From assembly GCF_000156715.1 (NCBI RefSeq), contig NZ_DS999316.1, forward strand, positions 795,212 to 859,211: a DNA stretch of 64,000 nt, read 5' to 3'. The position numbers were made by a program, and so were the translations under genes. The notes beneath the pieces were generated by a model. That model searched no databases, had not been told where the DNA came from, and saw nothing but the letters and a program-made list of their open reading frames with translations. Of the stretch, positions 9,432 through 18,764 are shown one piece after another; positions within the stretch are counted from its first letter, which is position 1, and each line of letters begins with the position of its first letter. This stretch comes from Francisella philomiragia subsp. philomiragia ATCC 25015. Its GTDB lineage: Bacteria; Pseudomonadota; Gammaproteobacteria; Francisellales; Francisellaceae.

Positions 9432-10658
9432 TTATTGTACCCTTTCACGCAAGATTTTGATAGAAAAGACAAAGATAATAGCAGCAATAAAATACATAAA
9501 GCCAGCAAATGTAATAGGTGAACTTGGCGATATTGAGGATAAGTGTCCCATCATAATATCATTTAAAAACCATGCCAAACCAAAACCAGCACCAGCTGCT
9601 CCCATAGCTTTACCTTGCTCTTTGTCAGACACAGCTGCTGAGATCATTGAAAGAAGCGCTGTATAGCATATAAGCTGAGATGCTGATAAAACTATTGTTA
9701 AAACCCACTGTGCCGCTTCATTAAATATAATTGATACTAAAATAAATCCAACACCACAAATAACAGCAGCTCTCACAAAAGCTACTTGATTTGATACTTT
9801 TGCAAAAATCTTTGGTTGTATAAAAATGCTTGCTAATGCTGTGGCTAAGCCCATAACAGCATAAAAAGCACCTGTCATAGATATGTTATAACTATATGTT
9901 AAATTTAAAAACAACGCCACCCCTTGAGCATAAAACCCCCATGCGCACTGTACAAGAAGATAAACTACACCGATTAACCTAACACGTTTATCTGACAATA
10001 AAAAAGATATAGTCCTATAAATCGTACCTAATTGGATAACTAAACCTGGATTTTTTGGTAAATCTCTCTTCATAATGATAACTATAAATGCAATATTTAC
10101 TAAAGCTAAAATAGCTGCAAATACAAATGGTATGGTATGGCTTACTTCCATTACAGATACAAAACTAGTGACTATTGGTCCTACTACAAAGCCTAAAGAT
10201 GCGGCCATAGTTATGTAACCTAAATTTCGTGACTTATCTTCTTCTGTAGATATATCAATAACAGCAGCTTGAGCAATCTCAAAAGCTCCACCAGCTAAAC
10301 CGCAAATAAACCTGCTTGCTACAAATAATAAATAATCATGAGAATATATTGCATATGCTGATAAAAGATAAGCAACACAAGTAGTTGATAAAGCTACAAT
10401 CAATATTATTTTACGCCCATACTTATCAGATAACTCCCCTATTATTGGACAGCCTATCAATAACCCTAATGGCCAACAAGCCAAAGCTATGGAATAATAC
10501 CAATTTTGAAAATTACCGCCAGGATCACCAAAAGTAACACAAGATTGACCAAAGAATAATGACGGCATTATTGGAAAAACAAGCCCTGCCCCCATAATAT
10601 CTATAATAATTGTTGTAATAAGTATTGGAATCAAAATATTTTTAGAGTGCAAGTTCAT
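9432..10658 (-). CDS. MFS transporter, TetA/multidrug-like
   Basis: A 408-residue inner-membrane protein with about 12 hydrophobic helices. The MFS motif A between helices 2 and 3 reads GELSDKYGRKIIL, followed by a helix-4 stretch SRFICGLAGGAFEIAQAAVIDI and helix 5 GFVVGPIVTS (motif C-like), the pattern of drug:H+ antiporters with 12 helices (TetA/MdtG-type). The substrate is unknown. It shares direction with uup, so co-transcription is possible. It could equally export a metabolite. Confidence 0.85.
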   Translation of the reverse strand: MNLHSKNILIPILITTIIIDIMGAGLVFPIMPSLFFGQSCVTFGDPGGNFQNWYYSIALACWPLGLLIGCPIIGELSDKYGRKIILIVALSTTCVAYLLSAYAIYSHDYLLFVASRFICGLAGGAFEIAQAAVIDISTEEDKSRNLGYITMAASLGFVVGPIVTSFVSVMEVSHTIPFVFAAILALVNIAFIVIIMKRDLPKNPGLVIQLGTIYRTISFLLSDKRVRLIGVVYLLVQCAWGFYAQGVALFLNLTYSYNISMTGAFYAVMGLATALASIFIQPKIFAKVSNQVAFVRAAVICGVGFILVSIIFNEAAQWVLTIVLSASQLICYTALLSMISAAVSDKEQGKAMGAAGAGFGLAWFLNDIMMGHLSSISPSSPITFAGFMYFIAAIIFVFSIKILRERVQ

Positions 10659-10745
10659 AACTTATATAACCTCGTAACAAATGAAAATAAAAGCTTTTTA
10701 ATAAGAAAATTCAAGCGTATATACTACCGTAACAGGCTTAATTTA

Positions 10746-11789
10746 TCAATGTTTGGAAATCTGCAAAATATAGTTATGCTCTAACGAAAGTCTTTTTAAT
10801 GCATTAAGAAACATCTTTATATAAAAAATGAAACTCTCATCTTTATCATTCAAAACTCTAACATCTTTTAATAAAGGTAAAATGTGTCTTTCAAAACGTA
10901 ACAATTCTTTATAACTTATACGTTTGCGTTTTTTGATATCGTCTGAAACATTTGTTAGCGATTTCATGATATATTTCTTAAACTCTATAAAAGCAGGTTC
11001 TTTATCAAGATCTGCTATCGTTTGAGGGTCAAAAGAAAATTCTATATACTCATACATTACAATCATGTATCTATATAGTCTACGAATATATAAGCTCATT
11101 TTCTCAAACTCTTGCACTTTTTTTGCAGACTTTTCATATTTCAATTCTTTAATAAGAGTAAGGTGTTTTGCAAACTCATGAAATATACTAGTTCTAAGTT
11201 TTTTATGTGAATGATTACGCTCAATAAACAAAATATCAAAAAAATCATGAATCTCTGAAATTGTTTTAACATAACTTTCTTTAAGCCGTGTTTCTGCTCT
11301 AATCGGAAATATAAATCTATTTACAAATAATGAGATTGCTATACCTAGAGATATTTCAATAGCTCTATAAATAGCTACCTGCACACCCGGCTGTTTATTT
11401 AGAATAATAATTATGATAGTTATTCCTGCCAAAGTACCAGCATAACTATACTTAGAAGCTCCTGCAAAATAAACAGCTAAAAAAATAAATGGTAGAATTA
11501 ACACTACTTGTAAAATATGATTTTGGACTGAAGCTATAATAACTAAAGCCACTAAGGCTCCAGTGACCGTCCCCAAAAACCTCATTAGCGCCTTATCTAG
11601 AGCCCCTCCTAAGTTAGGCTGAGTAGACATTACAACAACTACTGTAATTGTCATCCAAAGATACATTTGCTCTATGTTAAAAAAATTTCCTAACAGAAGA
11701 CCTAGTGTATAAGCAATCGCAACAGCTATTGTAGCTTTAAGAGCGTTTATCGCTGCATACTTATTACTATTTAAAAAAGCAAATTGCAT
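10746..11789 (-). CDS. FUSC-family inner-membrane protein
   Basis: A 347-residue protein whose N-terminal half (about residues 15-165) holds six hydrophobic helices, starting ALKATIAVAIAYTLGLLLG and containing RFLGTVTGALVALVII. The C-terminal half is a charged, helical cytoplasmic domain. This matches the fusaric-acid-resistance/aromatic-acid exporter (FUSC, YccS/AaeB-like) fold, in a half-length form. Such proteins are proposed efflux subunits. No periplasmic adaptor or outer-membrane partner is encoded next to it, so efflux is an inference from the family only. Confidence 0.75.
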   Translation of the reverse strand: MQFAFLNSNKYAAINALKATIAVAIAYTLGLLLGNFFNIEQMYLWMTITVVVVMSTQPNLGGALDKALMRFLGTVTGALVALVIIASVQNHILQVVLILPFIFLAVYFAGASKYSYAGTLAGITIIIIILNKQPGVQVAIYRAIEISLGIAISLFVNRFIFPIRAETRLKESYVKTISEIHDFFDILFIERNHSHKKLRTSIFHEFAKHLTLIKELKYEKSAKKVQEFEKMSLYIRRLYRYMIVMYEYIEFSFDPQTIADLDKEPAFIEFKKYIMKSLTNVSDDIKKRKRISYKELLRFERHILPLLKDVRVLNDKDESFIFYIKMFLNALKRLSLEHNYILQISKH

Positions 11790-11876
11790 TACAAATATAC
11801 CTTTAATTTATAAATTAACTACTCAGCACTAGCTCTAAAATATAACGAATCTACCTAAGATAGATGCTTCTTACTA

Positions 11877-12620
11877 TTACTGTTGAGTCCTTTGTCTTAC
11901 TGTTTCATACAATGCTATACCTGTAGCAACAGAAACATTTAAGCTAGAAACCTCACCTAACATTGGTAATTTAGCAAGAAAATCACAACTAGCTTTTGTG
12001 CGCTGACGCATACCACTACCTTCTGCACCAGCAACTATTGCTACAGAGTCTGCTAGATTCATCGAATATAAGCTGTCATTCGCCTCACCTGCTAAACCAA
12101 TAACCCATACTCCTAATTGTTTGAGTTTTTCGATTGCTCTAGCAAGGTTAGTAACAACTACAATCTTTGTATGCTCTGCAGCACCGCAAGCAACTTTTTT
12201 AACCGTTGCATTTACTGGTGCGCTATTATCTTTAGGGATAATTATAAAATCAATACCTGCCGAATGTGCACTACGTATACACGCACCAAAATTATGAGGA
12301 TCTTGGACATTATCTAATATCAAAATAAAAGCATTTTTATCCTGAGGAATTAAATTTTCAATATCATTCTCGGAGTATGTTTTAAAATCATTTATCTCTA
12401 TCGCAAAGATATTTTGATGATTTGCATCTTTTCTGACTCGTCCTGGAAGTTGCTTAAAACTATCAATAAAAGTAACTTTTAACCCTTTTGACTCAGCTTT
12501 AGCGATAATACTTTCAATCTTATGATTAGCATTTGACTTCTTAAATACCAATATTTCTTTTGCTTGATTAGCTTCTACCAAACTATCAACAGCATGAATA
12601 CCATATATTAAACTACTCAT
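11877..12620 (-). CDS. rlmB: 23S rRNA (guanosine-2'-O-)-methyltransferase RlmB
   Basis: SPOUT-class methyltransferase that 2'-O-methylates a guanosine in domain V of 23S rRNA (G2251 in E. coli). The 247-residue protein starts IYGIHAVDSLVE, as RlmB does, with an N-terminal L30e-like substrate-binding domain of about 75 residues. The catalytic domain has LILDNVQDPHNFGACIRSA (motif 1), VVAGAEGSGMR (motif 2) and LPMLGEVSSLNVSVATGI (motif 3, the SAM-binding knot). The ATG overlaps the mpl stop by four bases (ATGA), so the two are translationally coupled. Confidence 0.94.
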   Translation of the reverse strand: MSSLIYGIHAVDSLVEANQAKEILVFKKSNANHKIESIIAKAESKGLKVTFIDSFKQLPGRVRKDANHQNIFAIEINDFKTYSENDIENLIPQDKNAFILILDNVQDPHNFGACIRSAHSAGIDFIIIPKDNSAPVNATVKKVACGAAEHTKIVVVTNLARAIEKLKQLGVWVIGLAGEANDSLYSMNLADSVAIVAGAEGSGMRQRTKASCDFLAKLPMLGEVSSLNVSVATGIALYETVRQRTQQ

Positions 12621-13987
12621 TTAGTCTCCAAAAGCTTGACTAGCTTTTCTCTTAACCCATCAAATGAGCCATTACTCATCATCACAAGCTGGATATTCCT
12701 ATCTCGGTACTTAGTTAATAACTCATCTACACAATCAACAAAATCATCAACACTAACTATAAAATCAACATTATTACTATTTTTGAGAACTTCTTTAGCA
12801 TCCCATTTTAGTAAACTATGATTATACAACAATACTCTATCAGCTTCGATAATTGACATCGGCAAATTATCTTTATTATCGCCTTGGCGCATTGTGTTTG
12901 AACGTGGATCTATAAGAGCTATTACATAAGCATCTTTAGCTTTGTTACGCACAGCTTCTAAAGTTAACTTAATAGAAGTTGGATGATGAGCAAAATCATC
13001 ATACAAAGTAACATTATCCTGATGAGATAATACTTCCAAACGTCTTTTAACTCCTTTAAAGCTTTCTAAAGCAGCATTTATCACTTCATCAGATATATTT
13101 AGTTGTTTTGCTACCGCATAGGCACTCATTGCGTTAAGCGCATTATGCTCGCCTATTAAGCTCCATGATATTTCGATAGTATTACCATTAATATCACATA
13201 ACTCAAACTTTGAATAATCTGCTGTATGCTTGGTTATACTGATACCATTACTAGAATTCGCTCTGACTAGTTCTGACCAACATCCCATTGATATTATTTT
13301 TTGAACATTCTCATCTTTGTCATTATAAATAATCTTCGCTGTTGATGGCATTTTTCTAAGTAACTGATGGAATTGCCAAAATATTGCGTCAATATCTTTG
13401 AAAATATCAGCATGATCAAACTCAATATTATTAATCACAAAAATACTTGGATCATAATGTATCAATTTTGAACGCTTATCAAAAAAAGCCGTATCATATT
13501 CATCAGCTTCAATGACAAAATACTCAGAATCTGTGTAACGTGATGAAACACCAAAATCACTACTAACACCACCAACCAAAAAGCTCGGATTTAAGCCAGC
13601 CTGCTCTAGTATTTTGATAGTCATTGTAGTAGTTGTAGTTTTACCATGTGTACCAGCTATTGCAATTACTTTTTTATATTTAAGAATATTCTGATATAGC
13701 CATTGTGGTCCTGAGAAATAGTTTAGCTTTTCTGCGAGAATTTTTTCTATCATTGGCATACCTCTTTTCATGATATTACCAATAATAATTTCATCAGGAT
13801 TTGTATCTAGTTGATCACAATCAAATCCCTGTAAAATCTCTATGCCTTGAGACTCAAGATAAGTACTCATTGGTGGGTAGACATTAAGATCCGAACCTGT
13901 TACTTTATATCCCTTTTGTTTAGCTAATACTGCTAAAGAGCCCATAAAAGTACCACAGATACCTAAAATATGAATATGTTTTGACAT
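12617..13987 (-). CDS. mpl: UDP-MurNAc:L-Ala-gamma-D-Glu-meso-DAP ligase (murein peptide recycling)
   Basis: Cytoplasmic Mur-type ligase that reattaches recovered tripeptide to UDP-MurNAc, bypassing MurC, MurD and MurE. The opening HIHILGICGTFMGSLA is the form seen in Mpl rather than MurC. The P-loop is GTHGKTTT at about 112-119, followed by FVIEADEYDTAFFDKRSK and YDDFAHHPTSIKLTL, both characteristic of Mpl. The 456 residues match the family. The gene is divergent from pyrE across a 160-base gap with the promoters. Mpl in the genome implies that murein turnover products are recycled. Confidence 0.95.
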   Translation of the reverse strand: MSKHIHILGICGTFMGSLAVLAKQKGYKVTGSDLNVYPPMSTYLESQGIEILQGFDCDQLDTNPDEIIIGNIMKRGMPMIEKILAEKLNYFSGPQWLYQNILKYKKVIAIAGTHGKTTTTTMTIKILEQAGLNPSFLVGGVSSDFGVSSRYTDSEYFVIEADEYDTAFFDKRSKLIHYDPSIFVINNIEFDHADIFKDIDAIFWQFHQLLRKMPSTAKIIYNDKDENVQKIISMGCWSELVRANSSNGISITKHTADYSKFELCDINGNTIEISWSLIGEHNALNAMSAYAVAKQLNISDEVINAALESFKGVKRRLEVLSHQDNVTLYDDFAHHPTSIKLTLEAVRNKAKDAYVIALIDPRSNTMRQGDNKDNLPMSIIEADRVLLYNHSLLKWDAKEVLKNSNNVDFIVSVDDFVDCVDELLTKYRDRNIQLVMMSNGSFDGLREKLVKLLETK

Positions 13988-14147
13988 TAAAAATTTTTTG
14001 AAACTAATTAATAAAGTAGTTAAATTATATCAGTTTATTGAGTTTAAATATATTAATAGATCTTCTATCTTAAACTATATTTACTTGGTATTACTAAAGT
14101 TATTATCTATAATTTATAACAAGTTTGAATATGTTAGGACATGATAT

Positions 14148-14774
14148 ATGTTTATAGAGTTTGCCCTTAAGAATCAGGTACTTAAATTTGGCGAATTTAC
14201 GCTTAAATCAGGACGTATTAGTCCATATTTCTTTAATGCAGGGTTATTTAATACAGGTGATCAACTTGCCACACTTGCCGATTATTACGCTCAATTGATT
14301 ATCAAAAGCGATGTCAAGTACGATATCCTTTTTGGTCCAGCATATAAAGGGATTCCTCTAGTTGCAGCTATTTCTACTGTACTAGCGCTGAAGTACAATA
14401 TAGATATGCCTTACGCTTTTGACCGTAAAGAAGCGAAAGATCATGGCGAAGGTGGTGTATTTGTTGGTGCCGATATGACTAATAAAAAAGTATTGCTCAT
14501 AGATGATGTGATGACTGCAGGTACAGCATTTTATGAATCATACAACAAGCTAAAAACTATTAATGCTGAAATAGCTGGTGTTGTACTATCGATAGATCGA
14601 CAAGAAAAAGCTAAGGATAGCGATATTTCAGCAACTAAGAAAATATCTCAAGATTTCAATATTCCTGTTCTAGCAGTAACTAACTTTGAAAGTATTTTTG
14701 AGTATGTCAAAGAAAATCTTGATGAAACAATAATCGAAAAATTTAAACAATACCGTCAAAAATATGGCTCATAA
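14148..14774 (+). CDS. pyrE: Orotate phosphoribosyltransferase
   Basis: Transfers the phosphoribosyl group from PRPP to orotate, giving OMP in pyrimidine synthesis. The 208 residues fit the E. coli enzyme. The N-terminal FTLKSGRISPYFFNAG and the loop GPAYKGIPL are typical, and the PRPP motif is VLLIDDVMTAGTA. The start is the ATG closing the run GGACATGATATATG, which gives the expected N-terminus. Its last codons overlap the start of lpxH by 11 bases, so the two form an operon. Confidence 0.96.
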   Translation: MFIEFALKNQVLKFGEFTLKSGRISPYFFNAGLFNTGDQLATLADYYAQLIIKSDVKYDILFGPAYKGIPLVAAISTVLALKYNIDMPYAFDRKEAKDHGEGGVFVGADMTNKKVLLIDDVMTAGTAFYESYNKLKTINAEIAGVVLSIDRQEKAKDSDISATKKISQDFNIPVLAVTNFESIFEYVKENLDETIIEKFKQYRQKYGS

Positions 14775-15477
14775 CAAAGATATTTATCTAATTTCGGATC
14801 TTCATTTAAATGCTAACCATGCTGAGATGGCCGATCTTTTTAAAAGGTTTTTAGATAGTATTACATCTACACAAAACAAGCTCTTTATTCTTGGTGACTT
14901 TTTTGATTATTGGATCGGTGATAACCATAGAGATGACTTTTATCATAAAATCACAAATTGGCTAAAAGAAGCTTCAGATCAAGGTTTAGAAATATTTTTC
15001 ATGTATGGAAATCGAGATTTTTTGATTGGCAGAAAATTTGCTAAACAAAGTGGCGTGACTCTTATTAAAGATCCATACTATATAGATATATCTAATCAAA
15101 AAATACTTTTCTCGCATGGAGATCTATTTTGTACAGATGATAAGAGTTATCAAACTTATAGAAAATGGATAGCATATAACCCTATTCTGAGATTTATTTT
15201 TAGAAGATTACCTTTATTCATAAGAGAATATACTGCAAGAAATGTGCGCAAAGCAAGCTATGTAAAAAACCGTAAAAATCCAAATGTTGATGTAACAACC
15301 AAAGGTATCGAAAAATATCGTAATAACTGTAATATTGTCATTCATGGCCATACGCACAAAATGGCTATACACCTAAATGATAACTATACTAGATATGTAC
15401 TTGGCGACTGGTTCAAAGATGGTAATTATATAAAAATCTCAAAGAATGGTGAGATTATGCAGGTCACTTCAATTTAA
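14764..15477 (+). CDS. lpxH: UDP-2,3-diacylglucosamine diphosphatase (lipid A synthesis)
   Basis: Peripheral membrane hydrolase that cleaves UDP-2,3-diacylglucosamine to lipid X in lipid A synthesis. The calcineurin-like metal ligands are all visible: LISDLHLN, ILGDFFDYWIGD, MYGNRDFLIG, LFSHGD and VIHGHTHK. The 237 residues match E. coli LpxH. The start ATG lies inside the end of pyrE in another frame (11-base overlap), implying coupled translation. The overlap places a lipid A gene under the same transcript as a pyrimidine gene. Confidence 0.95.
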   Translation: MAHNKDIYLISDLHLNANHAEMADLFKRFLDSITSTQNKLFILGDFFDYWIGDNHRDDFYHKITNWLKEASDQGLEIFFMYGNRDFLIGRKFAKQSGVTLIKDPYYIDISNQKILFSHGDLFCTDDKSYQTYRKWIAYNPILRFIFRRLPLFIREYTARNVRKASYVKNRKNPNVDVTTKGIEKYRNNCNIVIHGHTHKMAIHLNDNYTRYVLGDWFKDGNYIKISKNGEIMQVTSI

Positions 15478-15576
15478 ATAATCCTTTTTTAAAAACAAAA
15501 TTTCTAACTAATTAATTGAAGTAGATACTACTTAAACATATAATAATTTTATCTTTATTTTTCATATTTTATAATT

Positions 15577-17547
15577 ATGTTTTTTGGTGTTGACTATTAC
15601 CCAGAGCAGTGGGACTATTCTCTTATTGATGATGATTTAAATCGCATAGCAGATTCTGAGTTAAATTGTATTAGAATTGCTGAATTTGCTTGGCATCTCA
15701 TGGAGCCTAGAGAAAATGAGTTTGATTTTAGTTTCTTTGAAATGATACTAAACAAAGCTCATAAACTAGGATTAAAAGTCATGTTAGGCACACCTACAGC
15801 AACTGTTCCAGCATGGCTCTATAAAAAAGATCCTAAAGTTTTCTCTGTTGATGAAAATGGTTTACAAAGACATTTTGGTGGTAGAAGACAAGCTTGCCTA
15901 AATTCGCCAACTTATAATAAGTATGCTGAGCGCATTACTCAAAAAATGGTTGAAGCATATCATAAACACCCGGCTTTACTGCTTTGGCACATTGATAATG
16001 AGCTTGGTCATGAAACTAGTGATATGTGTTATTGTAACCAATGTGAGTTAGAATTTAGAAACTACCTAAAAGAAGTGTTTAATAATGATATCAATTCATT
16101 TAATGATGCTATTGGTTCTGTTTTTTGGTCTCAAACTTACAACAATTTTGATGAGATAAATATTCCTCGTCCAACAATTCCAGCTCCAAATCCTGGTATG
16201 ATGTTATACTTCAATCGCTTTAGAGCTCAAACAACAACAAACTTTTTAGCAAGACAAGCCAAGGTTATTAAAGAGATAGTACCAAACCAACAAACTTTAC
16301 ATAATTTTACAGGAGACTACTTTTCTAAAGCACAAGATCATACAGATCTAGCAGAACAAATAGATATCGTTGCTTTAAACAACTATCCAGTATGGGGCGG
16401 TCAACAAATCCCAGTAGATGCATATAAGACAGCTATGAAGTTAGATCAAACTAGAGGTTTTCAAAGAAGAAATTACTGGATCACAGAACAACTGATAGGT
16501 GCTCAAGCACATAATATCATGGGATTTGTACCTCGACCTGGGCATGCTAAACTTTGGTCATTCCAAGCTATGGCTAGAGGCTGCGAAAATCTAATATACT
16601 TCAGATGGCGCACTGCTACAAAAGGTGCTGAACAATTTTGTTATGGTGTACTAGACCATGATAATAAATATAATCATCGCTATAATGAGATGTTAGATAT
16701 TATTAGATTAGCAAAACAAAATCAAAAGGCAATACAAGCTCCAACACAATCAAAAGTAGCATTGCTATACTCAATGGATAATATCTATAGCTGGCGTATT
16801 CAGCAACAATCTACCGCTTTTAATATCCAACATGAACACGCTAGGTTATACAAACCTTTTTTTGATGCAAATATTAGTGTTGATGTATTAGATATTCGTC
16901 ATGATTTTAGTAGTTACTCTGTTTTATTACTTCCAGTAGCTATGTTAATTACTGATGAAAATATTGCTAGAATCAAAACATTCATCGAGAATGGTGGCAC
17001 AGTTATAGCTACATTTAGAGCAGGTCTAAAAGAGTATCATAATGAAATTCGTTTTGGCGTTGAGAATCCAATTCATGAACTTGCTGGTGTAAAAGCAGAA
17101 TATTTTGAGCCTCTTCCTATGGGGACAGATTGTAAAATCAAATATCAAGATAAAGATTTAACTGCTACTGTATGGCGAGATATGCTTACTGTTAAAGAGC
17201 CTTGCAAATCATTGTGCAACTATATTGATGAATTTAAAAATTATAGTGCTGCTGTTAAAAATAAAGTGGGCAAGGGAGAAATTTATTATATAGGTACCGG
17301 TATTGATGATGAATATTTTTGGAATGATTTAGTCTTAGATTTAGCTAAAAAACATAATTTAGATACCTATAGTTCTCCGAGTGATATTGAAATTGTTATC
17401 AAAGGTGAAAAGGATTCTAAAATTGCTATTATCTTAAATCACAATGGAAATGAGATAGAATATTTAGGGCTTAAACTTAAAGCATATGATACTCAAATAT
17501 TAAAATACTCAGAGTTTTATGAATTATACTCTAAACATTACCAATAG
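15577..17547 (+). CDS. Beta-galactosidase, glycoside hydrolase family 42
   Basis: Predicted cytoplasmic hydrolase of terminal beta-galactosides, with no signal peptide. N-terminal TIM barrel: FFGVDYYPEQWD at residues 2-13; acid/base Glu142 in HIDNELGH; a structural zinc site from Cys107, Cys151, Cys153 and Cys156 (CYCNQC), as in the Thermus enzyme; and the nucleophile region FRWRTATKGAEQF. The glutamine-amidotransferase-like trimerisation domain (SKVALLYSMDNIYSW) and a C-terminal beta domain follow. Length 656 is normal. A sugar-type MFS transporter begins 9 bases downstream, so the pair probably imports and splits one galactoside. Which one is unknown. Confidence 0.92.
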   Translation: MFFGVDYYPEQWDYSLIDDDLNRIADSELNCIRIAEFAWHLMEPRENEFDFSFFEMILNKAHKLGLKVMLGTPTATVPAWLYKKDPKVFSVDENGLQRHFGGRRQACLNSPTYNKYAERITQKMVEAYHKHPALLLWHIDNELGHETSDMCYCNQCELEFRNYLKEVFNNDINSFNDAIGSVFWSQTYNNFDEINIPRPTIPAPNPGMMLYFNRFRAQTTTNFLARQAKVIKEIVPNQQTLHNFTGDYFSKAQDHTDLAEQIDIVALNNYPVWGGQQIPVDAYKTAMKLDQTRGFQRRNYWITEQLIGAQAHNIMGFVPRPGHAKLWSFQAMARGCENLIYFRWRTATKGAEQFCYGVLDHDNKYNHRYNEMLDIIRLAKQNQKAIQAPTQSKVALLYSMDNIYSWRIQQQSTAFNIQHEHARLYKPFFDANISVDVLDIRHDFSSYSVLLLPVAMLITDENIARIKTFIENGGTVIATFRAGLKEYHNEIRFGVENPIHELAGVKAEYFEPLPMGTDCKIKYQDKDLTATVWRDMLTVKEPCKSLCNYIDEFKNYSAAVKNKVGKGEIYYIGTGIDDEYFWNDLVLDLAKKHNLDTYSSPSDIEIVIKGEKDSKIAIILNHNGNEIEYLGLKLKAYDTQILKYSEFYELYSKHYQ

Positions 17548-17556
17548 GAATCTATC

Positions 17557-18741
17557 ATGAAATACAATATCCGTCGTTGGAATCCTTTTTTAATTTCAAT
17601 ACCCGATATTGGAATTGGAATGTACTGGTCATTAACTGGAACTATTGGATCATGGATAGTATACCAACACACAGACTCCTCTTTATTAGCTGGCTTCTTA
17701 TTATCTATGGCTGCATTCACTGGTTTATTTATGCAGACGCTATCAGGAATTGTTTCTGATAAAACGTCCTCAAACACATTTCTTGGAAAAAGAACAACTT
17801 GGCTATTAGTAGGACTTGTCAGTACATGTATATTTCAAATGTTATGGCCTTTTGCTCCTAATTATATTTGTTTATTTGTAATAGCTTTTTTGACATATGC
17901 TAGCATAAACTTCTTTCAAGGACCTTACTATACAATGGTTGTAGAAGTTGTTGATCGTGATCAAATTCCTTTTGCTACACTACTAGCTAGGACTACAGCA
18001 CAAATAGGAACAATAATTATTGGGCTAGTTGGAGCAATGATCTGGAACATGGGTGGTGCTTTTCTCAGCTGTATTGTTGTATGCTTACTCTTAATAGTTC
18101 CTACTATAGCTGTAATACCTTTTATAGTTAAAGAAAGACCTGAAAATCAGATAACGTCTGCTTTTAAACTAAGCTTTGATATATTCAGCAATAGAAATAT
18201 TAATCTACTATTTTTAGCTACTTTTTGCATGCTAACTGGATTTGGTGCTTTTATGCCTCTAATGGGGGGATATATGAACCACTACTTAGGTTTTAGTAAA
18301 GACTTTTCAGCATCATTAGTAATGTTTTTTGGGATAGGCTCTGTCATTGTTGGAATACTAGCAACAACTATTATTAATCTAATAAAGGTTGAAAATATAT
18401 TTAAAATCGGACTATTAGTATTTGCTATTGCGTTAATATGTGGATCTTTTTTAACTACAGAGAGTTATCTTTGGTATATTATTACATTCGCAGTTGCTAC
18501 AGGATTTATTCTATCTCAAGTATCTTGTTATACATTAATAGCTAAACTAGCTCCTAAAGATAGGCTTGGTGAATATATGGGATGGTTAAATATGTTTTTC
18601 TCATTACCTCAACTAATTATCCTTATCTGTGGTGGATTACTTATAGATAGTAATTTAGCACCATATTTATATTGGATAGCTGGAGTTATTTTGATAATAG
18701 GATTTATTGCAGTTACTCAGATTAAATCAAGAAATTCTTAA
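17557..18741 (+). CDS. MFS transporter, probable sugar importer paired with the beta-galactosidase
   Basis: A 394-residue membrane protein with about 12 helices. The N-terminus NPFLISIPDIGIGMYWSLTG and the loops DKTSSNTFLGKRTTWLLVG and FQGPYYTMVVEVVDRDQI resemble glycoside-type MFS proteins related to sucrose and maltose carriers. The start is an ATG after AGGAATCTATC, 9 bases from the end of the GH42 gene, so the two are almost certainly one operon. The likely role is uptake of the galactoside cleaved by the neighbour; this rests on context only. Confidence 0.8.
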   Translation: MKYNIRRWNPFLISIPDIGIGMYWSLTGTIGSWIVYQHTDSSLLAGFLLSMAAFTGLFMQTLSGIVSDKTSSNTFLGKRTTWLLVGLVSTCIFQMLWPFAPNYICLFVIAFLTYASINFFQGPYYTMVVEVVDRDQIPFATLLARTTAQIGTIIIGLVGAMIWNMGGAFLSCIVVCLLLIVPTIAVIPFIVKERPENQITSAFKLSFDIFSNRNINLLFLATFCMLTGFGAFMPLMGGYMNHYLGFSKDFSASLVMFFGIGSVIVGILATTIINLIKVENIFKIGLLVFAIALICGSFLTTESYLWYIITFAVATGFILSQVSCYTLIAKLAPKDRLGEYMGWLNMFFSLPQLIILICGGLLIDSNLAPYLYWIAGVILIIGFIAVTQIKSRNS

Positions 18742-18764
18742 AGAAATTTACGATCTACTTTTTC

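Noticed and set aside
18742..18764. Bidirectional terminator between the MFS gene and thrC
   Set aside because: The CTTAA/TTAAG pairing is short and imperfect; too weak to list.
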